Positions 1 through 8,557 of a DNA stretch of 64,000 nucleotides are shown here, piece after piece; the first letter of the stretch is position 1, and each line of letters starts with the position of its first letter. Position numbers and translations under genes: made by a program. Location of the stretch: positions 577,469-641,468 of the forward strand of contig NZ_FOZI01000001.1 of assembly GCF_900114495.1 (NCBI RefSeq), written 5' to 3'. The stretch comes from Dyella sp. OK004 (GTDB lineage: Bacteria > Pseudomonadota > Gammaproteobacteria > Xanthomonadales > Rhodanobacteraceae). The notes under the pieces were generated by a model. It made no database searches. It saw only the letters and a program-made list of their open reading frames with translations, and had not been told where the DNA came from.

Positions 1-180
1 CGACTCCTGGCTCCGATAGCGCGGCATCCAAAAGACTGATGGAAGGACGCGTACCCGCGTGCTGGGAGCGCGCCGCCTTGATCGCATCTCAAGCCTGTCT
101 TGCAAAGAGCTCACTACTGCCGCGCTTCGCCACGAATTATCTTGGCTAACCGTTAGACTAGTTCGAGCATCCGCGCCGCG

Positions 181-1125
181 ATGTCTACTTCCCCGTCCTC
201 GCTCATGACTGACTCGTCCCCTACACCCGCCACCAGCGCGGTGCCAGCCCCCGTCGCCGATTCGCGCGTATTGATTCCGCTCGCGCTGTTTGCGCTGTAC
301 ATCATCTGGGGCTCGACCTACCTGGGTATCCGCTACGCGCTGGAAAGCTACCCGCCGTTTCTGCTCGCGGGCATGCGCTTCCTCTGCGCCGGCGTGCTGC
401 TGTTCGGCTTCCTGCGACTGCGCGGCGTGGCCAGACCAACACCGCTTCAATGGCGTAACGCGGCGATCACCGGCACTCTCCTGCTCGGCTTCGGTAACGG
501 CCTGGTGTGTTTCGCGGAGCAGAGTGTAAGTTCCGGCATCTCTGCCGTCGCGGTCGCCAGCATGCCGCTGTTCGCCGCCTTATTCTCGGGCATGTACGGG
601 CAATGGCCGAGCCGGCGCGAAAGCATCGGCCTGCTGATTGGCTTCGCCGGCGTCGTCGTACTGAACCTCGGCACCGGACTGTCGGCATCGCGCCTGGGTG
701 CGCTGGCGCTGATCGTGGCGGCCGGCAGTTGGGCCTTCGGCTCGATCTGGAGCAAGCGCCAGGAGATGCCCGCGGGTCCGATGAATACCGCCGCGCAAAT
801 GCTTTGCGCCAGCGTCGCCCTGTTGTTGGTGGGCTTTGGCACCGGCGAACACTTCCCGGCGCAACCGACGCTGCGCGCCACGTTGGCAACGGGCTATCTG
901 GTGGTCTTCGGTTCGCTTGTCGCCTTCAGCGCCTACCTTTATGTGCTGAAACATGCACGGCCGGCCGTGGCGACCAGCTATGCCTACGTCAATCCGCCGG
1001 TAGCTGTGTTGTTCGGCGTGCTGTTTGCCGGTGAGCATGTCGCACCGTACGATCTGGCCGGCATGGCGGTCATTCTGGTCGGCGTGGGCATCATCACCAT
1101 GTTCAAGCAGCGGGCAAAGGCGTAG
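181..1125 (+). CDS. EamA-family drug/metabolite exporter
   Basis: A 314-residue, very hydrophobic inner-membrane protein with the ten-helix, two-repeat layout of the drug/metabolite transporter superfamily. The IIWGSTYLGIRYALE stretch near residues 40-55 and the repeat-2 stretch SYAYVNPPVAVLFGV near residues 265-280 are typical of EamA (YedA/RhaT-like) carriers, which export amino acids, metabolites or drugs. The first 30 residues are polar and Ser/Pro/Thr-rich, so translation may begin later, for instance at Met9. No strong Shine-Dalgarno sequence precedes the ATG at 181. The gene stands alone, and the 180 bases before it show no gene I can support. The substrate cannot be inferred. Confidence 0.85.
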   Translation: MSTSPSSLMTDSSPTPATSAVPAPVADSRVLIPLALFALYIIWGSTYLGIRYALESYPPFLLAGMRFLCAGVLLFGFLRLRGVARPTPLQWRNAAITGTLLLGFGNGLVCFAEQSVSSGISAVAVASMPLFAALFSGMYGQWPSRRESIGLLIGFAGVVVLNLGTGLSASRLGALALIVAAGSWAFGSIWSKRQEMPAGPMNTAAQMLCASVALLLVGFGTGEHFPAQPTLRATLATGYLVVFGSLVAFSAYLYVLKHARPAVATSYAYVNPPVAVLFGVLFAGEHVAPYDLAGMAVILVGVGIITMFKQRAKA

Positions 1126-1265
1126 CAGGCTTCTTTAAGCCAGCATTTGGCGCTATCAAGGCACGGACCAAGCTGTTCTTGATCTAAGCAACATACCTGC
1201 GACCAAGATCGTATTGCCCACGTTTCCCCATAGGCTGACCATCTGCTCATTTGGGGAGACTGGCT

Positions 1266-2678
1266 ATGCAAACCGCGAAAGAAGGCGCACTGGCACGTGC
1301 GGCCCTACGCAGCTCAGCGTGGGCTGAGCGCTGGTTCCCGGATGCCTGGGTGTTCGCTGCCCTGGGTGTCATGGTGGTGGCGGCTGCGGCACTGGGCTTC
1401 GGCGCAACACCCACGGTGACGGTCAATGCCTTCGGCGACGGCTTCTGGAGCCTGATCCCCTTCACCATGCAGATGGCTTTCGTGGTGATCGGCGGCTACG
1501 TAGTTGCCACCGCACCCGTAGTGGCGCGCTTTATAGACCTGCTGGCGCGGGTGCCGCGCACCGGGCGCGGTGCGATTTGCTACGTGGGTCTGATCAGCAT
1601 GCTGGCGTCGCTGCTGTCGTGGGGCTTCTCGCTGGTATTCGGCGGATTGCTGGTGCGCTCGCTCGCGCGTCGCGACGACTTGCGCATGGATTATCGCGCT
1701 GCCGGCGCGGCGGCCTACCTGGGTCTGGGTGCGGTGTGGGCGATGGGTCTTTCCTCATCGGCCGCGCAGTTGCAGGCCAACCCGAAAAGCATGCCGCCCG
1801 GGTTGCTCAATATCACTGGCGTGCTGCCTTTCAGCCAGACGATTTTCTTGTGGCAGTCAGTCGTGCTAACCACCGTACTGATCGCCGTATCGCTTCTGAT
1901 CTGCTGGTTCACCGCACCCTCGGATGCAAGTGCACGCACGGCGCAGGACTTTGGCGTCACTGAAAGCGCCACACCTCCGCTGCCGCCGCGCACGCGGCCC
2001 GGCGAGTGGCTCGAATACAGCCCACTGCTATCAGTACTGATCGGCCTGCTCGGTCTTGGCTGGCTGGGCTACGAGTTCGCCACCAAGCCGGCGGTGACGG
2101 CGATCGCCAATCTCAACACCTACAACTTTCTATTCCTCACCGTGGGCTTGTTGCTGCACTGGCGGCCGCGTAGCTTTCTCAACGCCGTGGCACGCGCAGT
2201 GCCGAGCACAGCCGGCGTATTGATCCAGTTTCCGTTGTACGGCGGCATCGCCGCACTGCTCACGCATGCACCCGGCTTTGCCGACGAAACGCTGGCCCAT
2301 CGGCTGTCGGGTCTGTTCGTGCATATCGCTTCGACCGATACCTTCTCACTGGTGATGGGTATCTACTCTGCCGTACTCGGCTTTTTCGTACCCTCTGGCG
2401 GCGGCAAGTGGCTGGTGGAGGCGCCCTATGTAATGCAGGCTGCGAACGATCTGCACGTGCATCTCGGCTGGGCAGTACAGGTGTACAACGCCGCCGAGGC
2501 GCTGCCGAACCTGATCAATCCGTTCTGGATGCTGCCCCTGCTTGGCGTGCTGGGGTTGAAAGCGCGCGACGTGGTCGGCTTCACCTTCATGCAGCTGGTG
2601 GTGCACGTGCCGCTGGTGCTTGGCCTGCTGTGGCTGCTTGGGTTGACGCTGACGTATGTGCCGCCGGTGATGCCTTGA
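1266..2678 (+). CDS. Short-chain fatty acid transporter, AtoE family
   Basis: A 470-residue polytopic membrane protein matching the AtoE/TIGR00366 short-chain fatty-acid permeases in length and in sequence. It has an early WFPDAWVF stretch and a GFFVPSGGGKWLVEAPY motif near residue 385, both typical of this family. These proteins are thought to bring acetoacetate, butyrate or similar acids across the inner membrane. The frame is open from a TTG at 1251, but ATG 1266 is preceded by GGGGAG seven bases upstream, so I start there. No thiolase or CoA-transferase genes lie beside it, so it is not in an ato operon, and its real substrate is open. Confidence 0.82.
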   Translation: MQTAKEGALARAALRSSAWAERWFPDAWVFAALGVMVVAAAALGFGATPTVTVNAFGDGFWSLIPFTMQMAFVVIGGYVVATAPVVARFIDLLARVPRTGRGAICYVGLISMLASLLSWGFSLVFGGLLVRSLARRDDLRMDYRAAGAAAYLGLGAVWAMGLSSSAAQLQANPKSMPPGLLNITGVLPFSQTIFLWQSVVLTTVLIAVSLLICWFTAPSDASARTAQDFGVTESATPPLPPRTRPGEWLEYSPLLSVLIGLLGLGWLGYEFATKPAVTAIANLNTYNFLFLTVGLLLHWRPRSFLNAVARAVPSTAGVLIQFPLYGGIAALLTHAPGFADETLAHRLSGLFVHIASTDTFSLVMGIYSAVLGFFVPSGGGKWLVEAPYVMQAANDLHVHLGWAVQVYNAAEALPNLINPFWMLPLLGVLGLKARDVVGFTFMQLVVHVPLVLGLLWLLGLTLTYVPPVMP

Positions 2679-2687
2679 TGGCGTGGT

Positions 2688-2740
2688 TCGCACACAAGGT
2701 ACGCTCCTATAGGTGGTGTAGGAGCGCACCCTGTGCGCGA
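2688..2740. repeat. REP-like inverted pair (site 1)
   Basis: Two copies of a palindromic element face each other. The right copy (2718-2740) starts GTAGGAGCGCACC and is exact. The left copy (2688-2710) is its reverse complement with a few substitutions. The pair sits just after the AtoE-type stop codon, between convergent genes, and could fold into one long cruciform or transcript hairpin. Similar pairs occur near 5.2, 40.3 and 47.8 kb. No RAYT transposase lies in the window. Confidence 0.8.
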
Positions 2741-2758
2741 TAACCAGACACAACCTGC

Positions 2759-3634
2759 CTAACCACCCGTCGCCGCGCGCAATGCAGCAGCAAGCACTCT
2801 CACCGCTTCTCGCGTGCGCGTATCGGTAGCGCGGTTGTAGAGCACCACCTCGGTCATCGGCAGGCGCGGCAAGCCCAGACGATCACCGATATCAACCAGG
2901 TTGGGCGGACAAACGCGTCGCGGCAGCGGCGCCACGGCAAGTCCCGCGGAAGCGGCGGCGACCACGGCGGGTAAGCCACCGCCTACGAAAACTTCGGTCC
3001 ACGGAATATGAGCGTCGTCCAGCGTTTTCAGCGCGCCTGCACGCACCGTGCACGGCGCCGCCAGGGAAGCAATGCGCAGCGGCTCATCCGCCCGCTGCTC
3101 CCAATCGGGCACGGCATACCAGGCATACGGCTCCACAAACAGGCGTTCGCCATCGGTGCGTGCGCCATCGCGACATACAAAGGCCGCATCCACTTCACCG
3201 CGATCGAAGGCGCTGACCAAACCATAGGAAGGGCCGATGCGCACCTCGATTCGCAGCGAGCGGTCATAAGCGCCCACCTTGGCCAGCAGAAGCGGCAGAT
3301 CGGTACCCGCCGCTTGATCGCTGATGCCGATGCGCAGACTCATCCGCGTGCCGACATGACCATTCACCGCGCGCTCGTGCGCATCCAGCAATTCGCGCGC
3401 CGCGCCGAGAAATTCCGCGCCTTCCGTCGATAGCCGCACGCGCCGCGGCGTGCGCTCGAGCAGACGCCGGCCGAGGCGATCCTCCAGCCGTTTCAGCTTC
3501 AGGCTGACCGCGGATTGGGTGGTGTCCAGCGCTTCGGCGGCGCGGGTGAAGCTGTTCAGATCGGCCACCAGCACAAAGGCCTGCACGGCATCCAGATCCA
3601 GCGGCCGGGCGAGATAACCATTTTCAACATTCAT
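2759..3634 (-). CDS. LysR-family transcriptional regulator
   Basis: A 291-residue LysR-type regulator. The N-terminal winged helix-turn-helix is at about residues 14-75 (LDAVQAFVLVADLNSFTRAA, then TTQSAVSLKLKRLEDRLG), and an effector-binding domain follows. It is transcribed divergently from the MFS exporter gene at 3750, with a roughly 115 bp shared intergenic region. This is the usual layout for a LysR protein controlling its neighbour and itself, so the MFS gene is the inferred target. The effector is unknown. The 3' end abuts REP site 1. Confidence 0.9.
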   Translation of the reverse strand: MNVENGYLARPLDLDAVQAFVLVADLNSFTRAAEALDTTQSAVSLKLKRLEDRLGRRLLERTPRRVRLSTEGAEFLGAARELLDAHERAVNGHVGTRMSLRIGISDQAAGTDLPLLLAKVGAYDRSLRIEVRIGPSYGLVSAFDRGEVDAAFVCRDGARTDGERLFVEPYAWYAVPDWEQRADEPLRIASLAAPCTVRAGALKTLDDAHIPWTEVFVGGGLPAVVAAASAGLAVAPLPRRVCPPNLVDIGDRLGLPRLPMTEVVLYNRATDTRTREAVRVLAAALRAATGG

Positions 3635-3749
3635 GACTGAAATATCCGACCATGAGTTTTTCTTATCTTAGGCCGGGACTAGCATCTCCGCCATCACTTT
3701 GAACGGGCACCGGCCGAAACGGCCTGGTTGCCGATCACCGGAGAAAACC

Positions 3750-5186
3750 ATGAGCACACATGACGCCGCGGGCGATCCGCGGCGCTGGCTGGCTTTGCCT
3801 GTTTTGTTGACCGGCGCTTTCCTGCCGCCGCTGGATTTCTTCATCGTGAACGTGGCGCTGCCGTCCATCCGCACGGCATTGCACACCAGCGCGGCACAAC
3901 TGCAATTTGTGATTTCCGCCTACTCGGCGATCTATGCGGTGTTCCTGATCACCGGCGGTCGTCTAGGTGATTTGTTCGGTCGCCGGCGCATGTTTCTGCT
4001 TGGCATCACAGGGTTCACTCTGGCCTCGCTGCTGTGCGGTCTGGCGTGGTCACCTCAAGCCTTGCTCGCCGGCCGCATGTTGCAGGGCGTGACGGCTGCG
4101 GCGCTCGCACCGCAGGTGCTGGCTTCGATCCGCGTCATGTTTCCCTCCGCCGAGCAACCACGCGCACTAGCCCTGTATGCCGCCACCTTTGGCCTGGCCG
4201 CCACGCTCGGCCAGCTGCTGGGCGGCGTACTGATCTCGACGCACTGGTGGGGCTTGAGCTGGCAATTAATCTTCCTGGTCAATCTGCCAGTGGGTATCGC
4301 GGCGCTGATCGGTGGCGCCTTGCTGTTGCGCGAATCACGTGCCACGCAGGCGATGCGCCTGGATCTCGGCGGCGTCGGCCTGCTTTCGCTCGCGTTGGGT
4401 CTGCTGGTGTATCCGTTGGTGGAAGGGCGCGAACAACATTGGCCGGTGTGGACCTACCTGATGCTGGCGGCATCCTTGCTGACGTTTGCCATCTTCTTCC
4501 GCTTCGAAGCGCGAGTCGCACGACGTGGCGGCACACCACTGATCGACGTACAGCTGTTTCGCCATGGCGACTTCTCCCTCGGCATCCTCATCACTCTGGG
4601 CTTCTACCTGACGTCCGCGTTCTTTCTGACTTACGCGGTGTATATGCAGAGCGGCCTGCAGCGGAACGCGCTGCAAACCGGACTTGCCACCCTGCCCTTC
4701 ACGCTCGGCTATTTCGTGGGCTCGATGAGCGCCGCACCGCTGATGGACCGGCTGGGTCATCGCGCCCTGCCGCTTTCCTGCGCGGCTCAGGCATGGGGCT
4801 TCGGCATCGTAGTGGCCTCAGTAACGCATGCGCTTCCCGATGCTCTGTTGATCCCGGGGCTGGTGATTGCCGGACTGGGTTTCGGCATCGGACTGCCATC
4901 CTTGATGAAGGTAGTGATCAGCGGCGTGGATACCCATCATGCGGGCCTCGCCTCCGGCATGGTGATCACCTCGCTGCAGATCAGCGCCGCACTCGGCGTG
5001 GCGATCATCGGCGGCGTCTTCTACAGCGCGCTGGGCGAACACACTGGCGTGGACGCCTATGCGCACGCCTTTGCGTTGGGGCTTGGCTGCAACATCGCGG
5101 CCCTGGTGCTCAATACGCTGCTATCGCTGGCGCTTGGCCGAGCAAAAACAGAAGCAACCGCATCCATAGCAACAGCACATCAGTGA
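3750..5186 (+). CDS. MFS transporter, DHA2/EmrB-QacA type
   Basis: A 478-residue major facilitator with the 14-helix drug:proton antiporter-2 layout. Helix 1 carries LDFFIVNVALPSI, followed by the motif-A-like loop GGRLGDLFGRRRMFLLG near residues 70-87 and a motif-C-like stretch GLAATLGQLLGGVL near 150. These proteins export drugs or small metabolites with proton motive force. An in-frame TTG exists at 3699, but ATG 3750 has GGAG six bases upstream and gives a normal N-terminus. The leader contains a small GGCCG/CGGCC hairpin at 3712-3724. It is divergent from the LysR gene, which probably regulates it. Confidence 0.88.
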   Translation: MSTHDAAGDPRRWLALPVLLTGAFLPPLDFFIVNVALPSIRTALHTSAAQLQFVISAYSAIYAVFLITGGRLGDLFGRRRMFLLGITGFTLASLLCGLAWSPQALLAGRMLQGVTAAALAPQVLASIRVMFPSAEQPRALALYAATFGLAATLGQLLGGVLISTHWWGLSWQLIFLVNLPVGIAALIGGALLLRESRATQAMRLDLGGVGLLSLALGLLVYPLVEGREQHWPVWTYLMLAASLLTFAIFFRFEARVARRGGTPLIDVQLFRHGDFSLGILITLGFYLTSAFFLTYAVYMQSGLQRNALQTGLATLPFTLGYFVGSMSAAPLMDRLGHRALPLSCAAQAWGFGIVVASVTHALPDALLIPGLVIAGLGFGIGLPSLMKVVISGVDTHHAGLASGMVITSLQISAALGVAIIGGVFYSALGEHTGVDAYAHAFALGLGCNIAALVLNTLLSLALGRAKTEATASIATAHQ

Positions 5187-5196
5187 TGCATTGAAC

Positions 5197-5276
5197 GTAG
5201 GAGCGCACCCTGTGCGCGATAACCGGACGAAGCGATGTGTTCATCGGTGTGCATCGCGCACAGGGTGCGCTCCTAC
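5197..5276. repeat. REP-like inverted pair (site 2)
   Basis: Two near-perfect opposed copies of the GTAGGAGCGCACC element: 5197-5219 forward and 5254-5276 as reverse complement, separated by about 34 bases. It lies immediately after the MFS stop and directly next to the terminator of the opposing ABC operon, so it occupies the whole space between convergent transcription units. Confidence 0.88.
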
Positions 5277-5310
5277 AAAAAAAAGGGGCCGCTTTGCAGC
5301 AGCCCCTTTC
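5277..5310 (-). terminator. Rho-independent terminator of the ABC export operon
   Basis: An 8 bp stem (AAAGGGGC at 5282-5289 with GCCCCTTT at 5302-5309) is followed on the minus strand by a run of eight T. It sits just downstream of the last permease gene (stop at 5315). Confidence 0.85.
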
Positions 5311-5314
5311 TCGA

Positions 5315-6634
5315 TCACAACTCGCGCAATGCCGTGGTCACCGGCAATCGCGCAGCGCGCAGCGCTGGGTATATGCCACCAATAAAGCCGATAGCCAATG
5401 CCCACTTAAGACCGACCCAAAGCAGCGCCGGCGTCACCCTGAACTCGAACGTCAGCTGGCCCGTCGTGCCAGCCGCCAGTGTCGACGCGGTATAGCCGTT
5501 GAAGATCAACCAGGCTATCGCACCGCCAAGCGCACCACCGATCAGAGCAAGCAGCATGGTCTCCAGCATGACCGCCATAACCACCGGCAGCCCGCGGAAG
5601 CCAATCGCCCGCAAGGTGGCGATTTCGCGTGCCCGTGCAGCGATCGCCGCGAACATCGTATTGAGCGCGCCGAACACCGCACCGATGGCCATGATCGCGC
5701 CAACCACGATGCCGATGACGGTGATCGCCTTGGAGGTGCCTTCGGACTGTTTGCTGAAGTAGTCCAGCGTGGTCGTTACATCAACCTGCAGACGCGGATC
5801 CGACGTCAGCGCTGCCTTGAACTGATCGAAAGCAGCAGGTCCGGTGAGGCGTGCGAACACCGTCGTCACGCTGGAGCCGCGCCGATAGGCTGGGCCGATC
5901 ACGCCAGCGTCGCCCCACAACTCGGAATCCATGGCGTCGTTGGAAGCGAAGATGCCCGTAACAGTCCACTTCTGGTTGCCCAGCTTGATCTCTTTCCCCG
6001 GCTCCAGCCCGGCAAACTGACGCTGCGCGCCCTTGCCGGCGACCAGCTCGTACTTGCCCGGTTCGAACTTGCGCCCGGCGATGATCTTCGCGTTGGGACG
6101 AAGCTGCCAGGCCTCGTCGCCGATGCCGCGCAATTGCACGCTACCGAAATCCTCTTCCGGATTGCCGCCCTTCATCGGCAGATTGGCGGCGACGACCAGC
6201 TCCGGCGAGGCAATCGGCTTGCCTTTATCGTCCTTGGCGATGCCGGGTGCCTGCGCAATAACTACGGTGTTGTCGTGATCCAGTACGGAGGAGACCTCTG
6301 CCGAGGAAGCGCCGCGCATCACGATCGCGGTGTCTTCGGAGCCGGTACGGCGCAGGGTTTCGCGATAGCCCTCGGCCATCGCGAACATCGCCACCAGGAC
6401 CCCGACCACACCGGCGATGCCGATGACGATGACCGCGGAAGATCCCAGACGCTGCGCCATGGTGCTGACGCCAACGGCGGTGATCGACGCCGTCTGCCGG
6501 CCGCGCCGGCTCAGCAACAGCCACAGGGCCAGCGCCACCAGCAACACCAGCAGACCCTGCCAGGGCAGCCAGAGGAACAAAGCCACGCCCGCGACAACGA
6601 CCAGGAAGGTAAAAAGACCGATCAAAAATTTCAT
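5315..6634 (-). CDS. ABC transporter permease, FtsX/MacB-like, with two extra N-terminal helices
   Basis: A 439-residue permease, the last gene of the four-gene operon 9802-5315. The core is MacB/FtsX-like: one helix near residue 70, a large periplasmic domain, then three C-terminal helices with the signature RAREIATLRAIGFRG near residue 340. Before the core there are two additional hydrophobic segments (about residues 4-22 and 25-40), giving roughly six predicted helices rather than four. ATG 6634 has GAGGAG nine bases upstream. A longer frame to 6694 would run into the preceding permease gene (stop at 6646). It probably pairs with the neighbouring permease as a heterodimer in an efflux or lipoprotein-handling complex. 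The substrate is unknown. Confidence 0.85.
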   Translation of the reverse strand: MKFLIGLFTFLVVVAGVALFLWLPWQGLLVLLVALALWLLLSRRGRQTASITAVGVSTMAQRLGSSAVIVIGIAGVVGVLVAMFAMAEGYRETLRRTGSEDTAIVMRGASSAEVSSVLDHDNTVVIAQAPGIAKDDKGKPIASPELVVAANLPMKGGNPEEDFGSVQLRGIGDEAWQLRPNAKIIAGRKFEPGKYELVAGKGAQRQFAGLEPGKEIKLGNQKWTVTGIFASNDAMDSELWGDAGVIGPAYRRGSSVTTVFARLTGPAAFDQFKAALTSDPRLQVDVTTTLDYFSKQSEGTSKAITVIGIVVGAIMAIGAVFGALNTMFAAIAARAREIATLRAIGFRGLPVVMAVMLETMLLALIGGALGGAIAWLIFNGYTASTLAAGTTGQLTFEFRVTPALLWVGLKWALAIGFIGGIYPALRAARLPVTTALREL

Positions 6635-6645
6635 GGCATCGCTCC

Positions 6646-7806
6646 TCAGCGCCCGGCCAATGCGTCGACGATATTCAGGCGCATCGCACGCCACGCGGGG
6701 AGGCCGCCGATAATCAATCCGATCGCGATGGCCAGCCCGATGCCCAGTGCCCAGCTCTTGGGACCGACTTCGGCGTGAGTGATCATGCCGCCGCTCGACG
6801 ATGTCAGGATAGGCGCAAGCAAACTCACCAGCCCCAGGCCAATCACCCCGCCGAGCAAGAGCAGCAGCACGGATTCCGCCAACACCATGGCCAGCACGCT
6901 ATGGCTGGAAAAACCAATGGTCTTGAGCACGGCCAGTTCCGAGGTGCGCTCGCGCACAGCCTGCATCATCGTATTGCCGGTCAACAGCACCAGGGTGAAG
7001 AACACCGCACCCATGATCGACGTCACGATCAGGCCGACGTCAGCCATCTGCTTGATCCAGTTCCTGGTCGCGGCCTGCTCGGTCTGCGTCTTTGTCTCAT
7101 GATCGGAATTGGCAGACAGCGCATCGATGCTCTTGGCTACGCGATCGGCTTGATTGATGTCAGTCACACGACTGACGTACCAACCGACCATGCCGCGGTT
7201 GTAAGGCGTGGACTCGTCGAAGTTCTTCCAGTGCATCAGGATCATCTGACTCTGGAAGGCGCTTTGATTCTTGGAATGCATCACGCCGACCAGCTCGAAG
7301 TTCCAGTTCTTGCTGCCGTCCTTGTTGGGGAAAATCTGCGACTGCAGCGGAATCTTGTCGCCGACCTTCCAACCGTATTTCTTGACAATGACCTCACCCG
7401 CCAGGATGCCGTTGAGGTTCTTGTCGTATGCCTGACGCTGATCCGGCGCGACCTCGACCTCCGGGTAGAGATCCAGATAGTTCGGACTCGTCGCGAAGGT
7501 AAAAACCTGGTTGTGCGGATCCTGGTAGGCGCCGCCGAACCAGTTGACGTAGGCCACGTCCTTGACGCCGTTGATGGCGGCGATCTGCGCACCGAGTCCC
7601 TGCGGCAACGGCTGGATAAAGGACAGCCGTGCACCGGTCTGCAGACGTTCGGCGCCATTCGCCGATTGGCCGGCTTCGGCAAACGAGACGCGCACTGCGT
7701 CGAGCAAGCCGAACAGCAGGAACGCCGCAATGATCGACACCAGCGTAAGAATGGTACGGGTCTTGCGCCGGAACAGCGCCGCCCAGATGAGATGAAGATA
7801 TTTCAT
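6646..7806 (-). CDS. ABC transporter permease, FtsX/MacB-like
   Basis: A 386-residue permease with the standard MacB topology: an N-terminal helix (residues about 17-37), a periplasmic MacB core domain (about 40-265), and three C-terminal helices with RERTSELAVLKTIGFSSHSV near residue 290. It starts at ATG 7806, with GAGGA upstream, ten bases after the ATPase stop. It ends 11 bp before the second permease, so the two are co-transcribed and presumably form the membrane dimer energised by the ATPase at 7817-8509. Confidence 0.88.
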   Translation of the reverse strand: MKYLHLIWAALFRRKTRTILTLVSIIAAFLLFGLLDAVRVSFAEAGQSANGAERLQTGARLSFIQPLPQGLGAQIAAINGVKDVAYVNWFGGAYQDPHNQVFTFATSPNYLDLYPEVEVAPDQRQAYDKNLNGILAGEVIVKKYGWKVGDKIPLQSQIFPNKDGSKNWNFELVGVMHSKNQSAFQSQMILMHWKNFDESTPYNRGMVGWYVSRVTDINQADRVAKSIDALSANSDHETKTQTEQAATRNWIKQMADVGLIVTSIMGAVFFTLVLLTGNTMMQAVRERTSELAVLKTIGFSSHSVLAMVLAESVLLLLLGGVIGLGLVSLLAPILTSSSGGMITHAEVGPKSWALGIGLAIAIGLIIGGLPAWRAMRLNIVDALAGR

Positions 7807-7816
7807 CGCTGCATCC

Positions 7817-8509
7817 TCACGCCGTGACCTGCTCGACCAGCGTGCCCTTGTCGAGATGCAGGGTGTGGTTGGCGTACTCGGCCGCCTTGGGATCGTGGGT
7901 AACCATCACGATGGTCTTGCCATGCTCGCGGTTGAGCGTGCGCAGCAAACCGAGCACGTCTTCCGCCGACTGACGGTCCAGGTCGCCAGTGGGCTCGTCG
8001 CAGACCAGCAAGGTCGGGTCGGAGACGATGGCGCGCGCGATGGCTACACGCTGCTGCTGACCGCCGGAGAGTTCGGACGGCTTGTGTGTGCCGCGTTCGT
8101 CCAGGCCCACCAGCTGCAGCGCGATGCTGGCATTCTTGCGGCGCTGCGTGGCGGAAAGCTTGGTCAGCAAAAGCGGCAGTTCCACATTGCGCTGCGCCGA
8201 CAGCATCGGCATCAGGTTGTAGAACTGGAACACGAAGCCCACGTTGGACGCACGCCATTTGGCGAGCGCGCCCGCGCCAAGCTGGTCGATGCGCTGGCCG
8301 CCGACGGTGATGCTGCCGCCGCTCGGCGAATCCAGCCCGCCGATCAGGTTGAGCAAGGTGGTCTTGCCCGAACCCGACGGCCCCATCAGCGCGAGGAAAT
8401 CGCCCTCGGCGATGTCGAGGTTGATGTGATGCAGTACTTCCACTTTCTGCTTGCCGCGCTCGTACACCTTGGAAAGATCGCGGACTTCAATCAGCGTGCC
8501 CATACCCAT
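7817..8509 (-). CDS. ABC transporter ATP-binding protein, MacB/LolD type
   Basis: A 230-residue nucleotide-binding subunit. Walker A is GPSGSGKTT (residues 43-51), the ABC signature LSGGQQQ is at 147-153, and Walker B LLVCDE is at 167-172. Such stand-alone ATPases of the LolD/MacB class couple ATP hydrolysis to mechanotransmission by FtsX-like permeases rather than to classical transport through the membrane. ATG 8509 has GGAGAG upstream; a second in-frame ATG at 8503 is possible. It lies between the adaptor gene and the permease genes of the same operon. Confidence 0.93.
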   Translation of the reverse strand: MGMGTLIEVRDLSKVYERGKQKVEVLHHINLDIAEGDFLALMGPSGSGKTTLLNLIGGLDSPSGGSITVGGQRIDQLGAGALAKWRASNVGFVFQFYNLMPMLSAQRNVELPLLLTKLSATQRRKNASIALQLVGLDERGTHKPSELSGGQQQRVAIARAIVSDPTLLVCDEPTGDLDRQSAEDVLGLLRTLNREHGKTIVMVTHDPKAAEYANHTLHLDKGTLVEQVTA

Positions 8510-8557
8510 GCCTGCTCTCCTGATGCTTTGTTGACCGTCAATGTCGTGCGTTGATGT

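Noticed and set aside
1-180. Possible upstream gene end or tRNA at the left edge
   Set aside because: No convincing reading frame with family features and no cloverleaf could be found in the 180 bases.
5237-6778. Long plus-strand frame opposite the ABC permeases (about 513 codons)
   Set aside because: It begins inside a REP element and crosses a terminator and two permease genes. Composition is Arg/His/Gln-rich with no domain.
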